Source of the DNA: Exiguobacterium aurantiacum
GTDB taxonomy: Bacteria > Bacillota > Bacilli > Exiguobacteriales > Exiguobacteriaceae
DNA length: 64,000 nt
Direction: 5' to 3'
Assembly (NCBI RefSeq): GCF_001766415.1
Contig: NZ_MKXO01000002.1
Coordinates: 275,620 to 339,619, forward strand
Shown here: in pieces, positions 59,773 to 64,000 of the stretch
How the letters are laid out: each line of letters starts with the position of its first letter
Numbering within the stretch: position 1 is the stretch's first letter
Made by a program: the position numbers and the translations under genes
Notes under the pieces: model-generated
Seen by the model: the letters and a program-made list of their open reading frames with translations, nothing else
Told to the model about the DNA's origin: nothing
Databases searched by the model: none

Positions 59773-60836
59773 TATTGTTGATGGGAGAGTACCTCGAACA
59801 ACTTGTCGAGCCGAGACGTATCGATGTCTAAAAACGCATCCCCGACACTGATCTCGGTCGAACAATGACCGTCATGCGGCACGACGTACCCGGTGATGCC
59901 GATGCCTGTCTCCGTTTGGACACGCTCGATCCAATTCGAGACGGTTTCTGCGTCCCCATTCATATGAAGGTGGAACATGTTCGTCACCGGCACATCCGGC
60001 GTCGTCCAGACACCGTCGAGCGCATTGAACCGGGTTGCGAGCGCTTTGGCATGTTCGTAGTACGTTCCCATTCGGTCTTTCCTGAGCTCATAGTAGTAGT
60101 CGGCCGGGGTGATGTACGGGTATAAGCCGATCAAGTCGCCGCCATAGCGCCGTTTCCAGATTCTTGCCTCGTCACAGAACGCTTTCGGTCCGCCCAAAAT
60201 CGCCCCGGCGACACCGCCGATCCCTTTGTAGAACGAGACGTAGACGCTATCGAACAAGGCGCATACTTCTTCGGCCGTCTTCTCATAATATGGTAACGTC
60301 TCGAACAGGCGGGCCCCATCGAGATGCAGATGAATCCCCCGATCCCGGCAGTGCCGGCTGATCGCTTCAAGCTCATCAAACGGTGGCAAATAACCGCCGA
60401 GCTCACGTTGCGGCAACTCGACCAACAGGCAAGCGACGTCCGGTAACGCCTTCACTTCTTCAAGCGTCATCAATCGGTCCGCTCCCCCGATCAAAAGCGG
60501 CTCGAGGTGATGCAGCTGTCTCAACCCGTCTTGTTCATGAATCTCCAAGTGACAGAGCGGGTGATAGGCGACGCTTCGATTCCCTGTCTTGTCCGACCAG
60601 ATGCGTAAGGCGATCTGTTGTGCCATCGTGCCGCTCGGAAAGAAGACAGCGGCTTCCGTCCCGAGCCGCGTGGCGAGCTTTTGTTCGAATTGTTCGATGA
60701 CCTCGCCCGTCCCATAATGGTCGCTCGTTTGCTCCGGGTCGGCTTGCTCAAACGCGCGCTGTAAGACGCCGACGTTCCGTTTCCCGTGCCCGCTCAGTTG
60801 ATGCGTCGTCTGTTGATATGACGTCCGTAAATCCAT
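59772..60836 (-). CDS. Low-specificity threonine aldolase (beta-eliminating lyase family)
   Basis: 354-residue PLP enzyme that cleaves threonine or allo-threonine to glycine and acetaldehyde, or a related beta-hydroxy amino acid. Seen: FFPSGTMAQQIALRIW (PLP phosphate loop), LHLDGARLFETLP (Asp pairing with the pyridine N), and the Schiff-base lysine in SVYVSFYKGIGGVAGAI. Fold-type I. Substrate range is not visible. Start ATG follows GGAGGGGAT. A stem-loop in its leader (60854-60878) separates it from the quinone reductase gene. Confidence 0.88.
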   Translation of the reverse strand: MDLRTSYQQTTHQLSGHGKRNVGVLQRAFEQADPEQTSDHYGTGEVIEQFEQKLATRLGTEAAVFFPSGTMAQQIALRIWSDKTGNRSVAYHPLCHLEIHEQDGLRQLHHLEPLLIGGADRLMTLEEVKALPDVACLLVELPQRELGGYLPPFDELEAISRHCRDRGIHLHLDGARLFETLPYYEKTAEEVCALFDSVYVSFYKGIGGVAGAILGGPKAFCDEARIWKRRYGGDLIGLYPYITPADYYYELRKDRMGTYYEHAKALATRFNALDGVWTTPDVPVTNMFHLHMNGDAETVSNWIERVQTETGIGITGYVVPHDGHCSTEISVGDAFLDIDTSRLDKLFEVLSHQQ

Positions 60837-60853
60837 GTCATCCCCTCCAAAAG

Positions 60854-60878
60854 AAGCCCCTTGTCACGAGACAAGAGG
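60854..60878 (-). terminator. Terminator after quinone oxidoreductase gene
   Basis: CCTCTTGTC / GACAAGGGG stem with TCGT loop on the minus strand followed by CTTCTTTTGG. Confidence 0.65.
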
Positions 60879-60885
60879 CCAAGAT

Positions 60886-61866
60886 TTAGTCGCGTACGCG
60901 GACGATCAACTTGCCTCGTACTTTCCGCGTCTGAAGCTGTTCGAGTCCGTCTTTCAAGCGGTCGAACGGCAATACGTCGGTGACGAGGTCGTTCAGTTCA
61001 CCCGTTTCGAGCAGTTTCATCAACTCCTCGGCCATATACGCCAAGTTGCGAATCGCACGCTCGTCTTCGCTCGCATGGGCCGCACCGAGGGCGACTTCAT
61101 GGATCGATGGTGACAGCGTGAACCCTTTCATGTTCGACATGTCAGGCGGACCGGCGATATGAGCGAGCTGTCCGCTGAAGGCGAGGCGATCGAGATCGGC
61201 TGTTGCCACGTCGCGGCCGACAGTGTTCAAAATTAGATCGACACCACGGCCGTCCGTCAGTTCCATGATTCGTTCCGTCACGTCCTCGACGTTGTAGTCG
61301 ATTGCGACGTCGGCACCGAGTGATGTGACCCAATCAAAGTTTTCCGGCGATGCCGTCGTGAATACTTTGAGACCGAGCTTTTTCGCGAGCTGAATCGCGT
61401 AGCCGCCGACCCCGCCCGCTCCGGCGTGGACGAGAATCGTCTCTTTGTCGCGCGTGTTCAGCTTCTGCATGACTGCTTCATACGCCGTCATGCCGGCACA
61501 GAGGATGGCTGCTGCCGCTTCGTCGCTCACGTCTTGCGGTACGACGGCACAAGCACGGGCGTCGACGACAGCGTACTCGGCGAAGCCTCCGTTGTTCGCG
61601 AGACTCGTATGGACGGCGACGCGGGAGCCGGTGATGATGTTGGCGATGCTCGATCCGACTTCGACGACTTCGCCGACGAGGTCGACGCCGAGGATGTGCG
61701 GGTATGCCCAGTTCGGGTTGCCGTTCGTGCCGACTTTATAGTCGACCGGGTTCAAGGCGACCGCTTCGACTTTGATGAGCAGTTCGCCCGCTCCCGGGGT
61801 CGGTCGTTCGATGTCCCCGAGGTTCATATTATCTAGGCCAGGTTGTTCAAGTAGCCATGCTTTCAT
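60886..61866 (-). CDS. Quinone oxidoreductase-type MDR dehydrogenase
   Basis: 326-residue zinc-free member of the medium-chain dehydrogenase/reductase superfamily. Seen: N-terminal GroES-like domain with VALNPVDYKVGTNGNPNWAYPHILGVDLVGEVVEVG, and NAD(P)-binding domain ILVHAGAGGVGGYAIQLAKKLGL. No structural-zinc cysteines. It likely reduces quinones or activated alkenes with NADPH. Two bases separate it from the VOC gene in front; both are divergent from the HxlR regulator, their probable controller. Confidence 0.88.
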   Translation of the reverse strand: MKAWLLEQPGLDNMNLGDIERPTPGAGELLIKVEAVALNPVDYKVGTNGNPNWAYPHILGVDLVGEVVEVGSSIANIITGSRVAVHTSLANNGGFAEYAVVDARACAVVPQDVSDEAAAAILCAGMTAYEAVMQKLNTRDKETILVHAGAGGVGGYAIQLAKKLGLKVFTTASPENFDWVTSLGADVAIDYNVEDVTERIMELTDGRGVDLILNTVGRDVATADLDRLAFSGQLAHIAGPPDMSNMKGFTLSPSIHEVALGAAHASEDERAIRNLAYMAEELMKLLETGELNDLVTDVLPFDRLKDGLEQLQTRKVRGKLIVRVRD

Positions 61867-61868
61867 GA

Positions 61869-62360
61869 TTAGTACGCTCCTTCCGAATATGTCAGTTCAT
61901 ACGAATGCGAGTAGATCTCGACGAGGTTGCCGAACGGATCTTCACAGTACACCATCCGGTACGGCTTATCGCCCGGGTAATACTCGCGGATCGGCATCCG
62001 TTGTTTGCCACCGTGGGCGACAATCTTCTCGACGAGCCCTTCGATGTCTGGGTCTTGGACGCAATAGTGGAAGATGCCTGTTTTCCAAAACTCGAAATTA
62101 TTCTCCGGTTTCTCGTTGTTCGGGAACTCGAACAGCTCGATGCCGATCTTGTCACCGGTCGACATGTGGGCGATGCGGAACTTGCCCCAGCCCGGGCCGA
62201 ACACGTCGGTGCACATGACGCCGATCGGTGAGTCATCCTCAACGACGTCCGACGGTTGCATGATCGTGTACCAGCCCATCACGTCTTCATAAAATTTCAC
62301 TGCTTCCGTCACACTGGGGACTGATAGCCCGATATGTGAGAATGTACGTGGATAAGTCAA
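61869..62360 (-). CDS. VOC-family (glyoxalase/dioxygenase superfamily) protein
   Basis: 163-residue single-chain vicinal-oxygen-chelate protein. Seen: FSHIGLSVPSVTEAVKFYEDVMGWY with a metal-ligand histidine, KIGIELFEFPNNEKPENNFEFWKTGIFHYCVQDPDIEGLVEK with a second histidine, and CEDPFGNLVEIYSHSYE with a closing glutamate. Those make a complete metal site. Substrate unknown; family members act on methylglyoxal adducts or catechols. First gene of the pair with the MDR dehydrogenase, divergent from hxlR-type gene. Confidence 0.87.
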   Translation of the reverse strand: MTYPRTFSHIGLSVPSVTEAVKFYEDVMGWYTIMQPSDVVEDDSPIGVMCTDVFGPGWGKFRIAHMSTGDKIGIELFEFPNNEKPENNFEFWKTGIFHYCVQDPDIEGLVEKIVAHGGKQRMPIREYYPGDKPYRMVYCEDPFGNLVEIYSHSYELTYSEGAY

Positions 62361-62477
62361 ATTGATCCGCTCCTTTTTGGTTGCTCATTTGGGTCGATAA
62401 CGATAAGATACCTTCATCGTAGCAAGAAAAAAAGTACGCACATTGAAGTAACTACCCGAAAGCGAGGCGAACTGAAC

Positions 62478-62783
62478 ATGACGACCCCGTTCCCCGTCAA
62501 CAAGGCGCTCGACATCATCGGCGGTAAATGGCGTCCACAAGTGTACTGCACGCTCGAGACCGGCCCGCGCCGCTTCTCGGAGATTCAGCGCGCCATCCCC
62601 GACGTCAGCCGCAAAGTGTTGACCGACCAACTGCGCGAACTCGAACAGCTCGGCATGGTCCGACGCGACGACTATTCGACCGACAAACAGCTCCACGTCG
62701 AATACTCCCTCACCGAGGAGGCGTTTAGCCTGCAACCAGCGATGAAGGCGCTCTGCTCTTGGGGCGAAACCCGAGACGAATAA
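62478..62783 (+). CDS. HxlR-family transcriptional regulator
   Basis: 101-residue winged-helix regulator: NKALDIIGGKWRPQVYCTLETGPRRFSEIQRAIPDVSRKVLTDQLRELEQLGMVRRDDYSTDKQLHVEYSLTEE, the standard HxlR domain with conserved G-KW. Only one cysteine lies in the core (VYCTLE), a possible redox or electrophile sensor as in YodB/HypR. Divergent from the VOC-quinone reductase operon, which it likely controls. GAGGCGAACTG precedes the ATG. Confidence 0.9.
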   Translation: MTTPFPVNKALDIIGGKWRPQVYCTLETGPRRFSEIQRAIPDVSRKVLTDQLRELEQLGMVRRDDYSTDKQLHVEYSLTEEAFSLQPAMKALCSWGETRDE

Positions 62784-62808
62784 ACCCTCGCCAAGTCCAG
62801 GCGAGGGT
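62784..62808. terminator. Terminator between hxlR-type gene and VOC gene
   Basis: ACCCTCGCC / GGCGAGGGT stem, 7-base loop, followed by TTTTGTC on the plus strand. Confidence 0.88.
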
Positions 62809-62812
62809 TTTG

Positions 62813-63193
62813 TCATGACGCGAATAGGCTGATGAGGTTCCCGTCCGGATCGACGACGATGGCGTAACGTTGTCCCCAAAACGCGTCCCACGGCTCACGA
62901 TGAATCACGTATCCTTGTTTGAAGATAGCTTCAAACAGTGTATCGAGCGCTTCACGGCTGTCGCACAGGAAAGCGAGCTCGACCCGATGCCCCGATGCCG
63001 GTTTCCATTCCCCATACACCGACTCCGCGACCTCGACTGTGTCAAAGGCGAGCCGGACGCCGCCTTCGTCAACTTCAACGTGCGCTTCCCCGTTCATTGA
63101 TGCTGGAATCGACAGTCCGAGCAGCCGATAGAAGTCGAGCGCTCGCTTCATATCCTCGACGACGATGCCGACCATATCTAGTTTGATTCCCAT
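62813..63193 (-). CDS. Small VOC-family protein
   Basis: 126-residue glyoxalase/bleomycin-resistance-type protein: KLDMVGIVVEDMKRALDFYRLLGLSIP, then HVEVDEGGVRLAFDT, RVELAFLCDSREALDTLFEAI and VVDPDGNLISLF. Metal-ligand positions are not all histidine or glutamate, so it may bind rather than convert its ligand. Function unknown. It overlaps no neighbour; single gene between two terminators. Confidence 0.85.
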   Translation of the reverse strand: MGIKLDMVGIVVEDMKRALDFYRLLGLSIPASMNGEAHVEVDEGGVRLAFDTVEVAESVYGEWKPASGHRVELAFLCDSREALDTLFEAIFKQGYVIHREPWDAFWGQRYAIVVDPDGNLISLFAS

Positions 63194-63272
63194 GTGGTCA
63201 CCTCACTTCTTGAATTGATGGTACTATCGAAAGTGTAGCACCTATCCATCCTTTTGAAACGAGGAAATCACT

Positions 63273-63776
63273 ATGACGTATAAGTTCGCTTTGATGACAC
63301 AAGCGCAGGCCGAAACAATCGCCTTCAGTTGGCATTACGATGGAGAGTATGCTTTTTACGATATGGAGGCTGACGAAGACGACTTGGCCGAGTTTTTAGA
63401 CACCGAACAACGAGGGCAATCGGTATTCGCCATCACGAACGATGGCGAACTGGTCGGTTTCGTTAGCGTGCATCAAACAGACGCCGATACGATTGACCTC
63501 GGTTTAGGCATGAAGCCAGGTCTGACCGGAAATGGGACCGGACGAGCGTTCGTCACCTCGATTCTTGATTTCATCGAATCTACGTTCGACCCAAATCGTA
63601 TCACCTTGTCGGTTGCCACGTTCAACGTGCGGGCGATTCGCGTGTATGAAGCTTGCGGGTTTCGACAAGTGGCTTCGTTTCAACAAGACACGAACGGGAG
63701 TACGTTCGACTTCATCGCATTAGAACGCAAAAAGCGCCCTCAGGATAGATTGAGGGCACTGAAAAACTTCAAATAA
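63273..63776 (+). CDS. GNAT-family acetyltransferase with terminator-encoded tail
   Basis: 167-residue acetyltransferase-fold protein. Seen: QAQAETIAFSWHYDGEYAFYDM, FAITNDGELVGFVSVHQ, the acetyl-CoA loop LGMKPGLTGNGTGRAFVTSIL, and RITLSVATFNVRAIRVYEACGFRQVASF. This resembles RimJ/RimL- or YjcK-like proteins acting on small molecules or protein N-termini. The natural end would be FDFIALER; the extra KKRPQDRLRALKNFK is encoded by a hairpin (63735-63757) that looks like a terminator for the other strand. ATG is preceded by AACGAGG. Confidence 0.85.
   Translation: MTYKFALMTQAQAETIAFSWHYDGEYAFYDMEADEDDLAEFLDTEQRGQSVFAITNDGELVGFVSVHQTDADTIDLGLGMKPGLTGNGTGRAFVTSILDFIESTFDPNRITLSVATFNVRAIRVYEACGFRQVASFQQDTNGSTFDFIALERKKRPQDRLRALKNFK
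63735..63757 (-). terminator. Minus-strand terminator inside the GNAT gene end
   Basis: AGTGCCCTC / GAGGGCGCT stem on the minus strand followed by TTTTTGCG. It would stop transcription entering from beyond the window edge. Confidence 0.7.
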
Positions 63777-63782
63777 TTTTGA

Positions 63783-63821
63783 GCAGAGGAGCGTCATCCC
63801 GGATGGGATGGCGCTCCTCTG
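63783..63821 (+). terminator. Hairpin after GNAT gene
   Basis: GCAGAGGAGCG-T-CATCCC / GGGATG-G-CGCTCCTCTGC stem with GGAT loop and a weak TTTCATTG tail; the likely plus-strand terminator. Confidence 0.65.
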
Positions 63822-63851
63822 CTTTCATTGCCCTTTAAAGCCGCCCTGTCC

Positions 63852-63949
63852 GGCACGCCGCTTTCCTGGGGGCGGTCAGCGAGCCGCATCGCGACGATGT
63901 CGCTGCTGGGTCTCGCCTTGCCCGCTGTTCCCCCGGGAGTCGGCGTGCC
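63852..63949. repeat. Large GC-rich imperfect inverted repeat
   Basis: Arms GGCACGCCG (63852-63860) and CGGCGTGCC (63941-63949) enclose TCCTGGGGG and CCCCCGGGA, then GCGAGCC...GGGTCTCGC, giving one hairpin of about 98 bases. Its composition is unlike the flanks and it codes for nothing obvious. Similar GC-rich hairpins occur as dispersed repeats in Bacillaceae genomes; only one copy is in the window. Confidence 0.55.
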
Positions 63950-64000
63950 CTCGGGGCGACGCTGTACGTCCTTGCCGTTTCGGACTAAACTGGCTATAAC

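Noticed and set aside
62400..62477. HxlR operator between the regulator and the VOC gene
   Set aside because: AGTAC and GTAACT half-sites occur near 62432-62454 but do not form a convincing dyad, so it was not listed.

Overview
The window reads as chromosomal DNA of a Bacillota member of class Bacilli. The best guess is an Exiguobacterium-like organism. This rests on Bacillus-type gene neighbours (ywhD, speE-speB, ywfO-lipL, lipM, murR-murQ-murP-mupG, GshF), strong AAGGAGG ribosome sites, sigma-A promoters, CcpA cre sites and a moderately high GC content. No rRNA, tRNA, CRISPR array or prophage was seen. Most genes are housekeeping or niche-adaptation genes in short operons bounded by clear hairpin terminators.

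Layout. 31-8164 (minus) is the promoter-proximal part of an exopolysaccharide operon: a membrane-bound nucleotide-sugar dehydratase, a UDP-uronate epimerase, two CapK/PaaK-like adenylating enzymes, a nucleotide-sugar dehydrogenase and a glycosyltransferase. A divergent gene for a protein made of four HTH-like repeats follows (8613-9365). 9401-12638 (minus) holds speE, speB, a DUF2294/MpsC-like gene and, after a structured leader with an attenuator, an SbtA bicarbonate transporter. 12844-18205 carries an EAL phosphodiesterase, a small lipoprotein, an IS200/IS605 end relic, cardiolipin synthase, a TVP38-type protein, a GltT/DctA symporter and ywhD. 18263-23091 is a MurNAc recovery locus (murR, a GNAT, murQ, murP, mupG); secreted NagZ is at 30049-31998. 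23206-30003 has a zinc peptidase, a VLRF1-like protein, a tautomerase, NptA, YwfO, LipL and DegV. LipA and LipM (32324-34068) complete the lipoate relay.

34118-38292 has a fatty-acid desaturase, a TnpB/IS605 relic just upstream of its promoter, a secreted alpha-amylase under a cre site, and a PadR-DUF2812 pair with a twin operator. 38409-43128 is the most interesting block. A K+ channel with TrkA-N domain and a protein with two fused HD domains are transcribed leftward. A lipoprotein, a glutathionylspermidine-synthase-like ATP-grasp enzyme and a DUF350 membrane protein are transcribed rightward behind a sigma-W-like ECF promoter. This looks like an envelope-stress or peptide/polyamine-conjugation system.

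43190-49902 has tandem duplicated membrane-anchored proteins, the flavohaemoglobin/NsrR pair, an IS3-family element inserted exactly in the loop of the nsrR terminator, a ring-cleaving dioxygenase, an XRE regulator with twin dyads and a secreted-protein gene with an in-frame stop in its signal peptide. 50034-59717 has a MATE exporter, GshF, an SRPBCC protein, a two-component system whose PAS domain carries a CX2CX11C motif, and a sulfide module: sulfide:quinone reductase, DUF1641 and a multi-spanning membrane protein behind a CsoR/CstR-type operator. 59772-63776 has threonine aldolase, an HxlR-controlled quinone reductase/VOC pair, another VOC protein and a GNAT. A large GC-rich hairpin that looks like a dispersed repeat closes the window.
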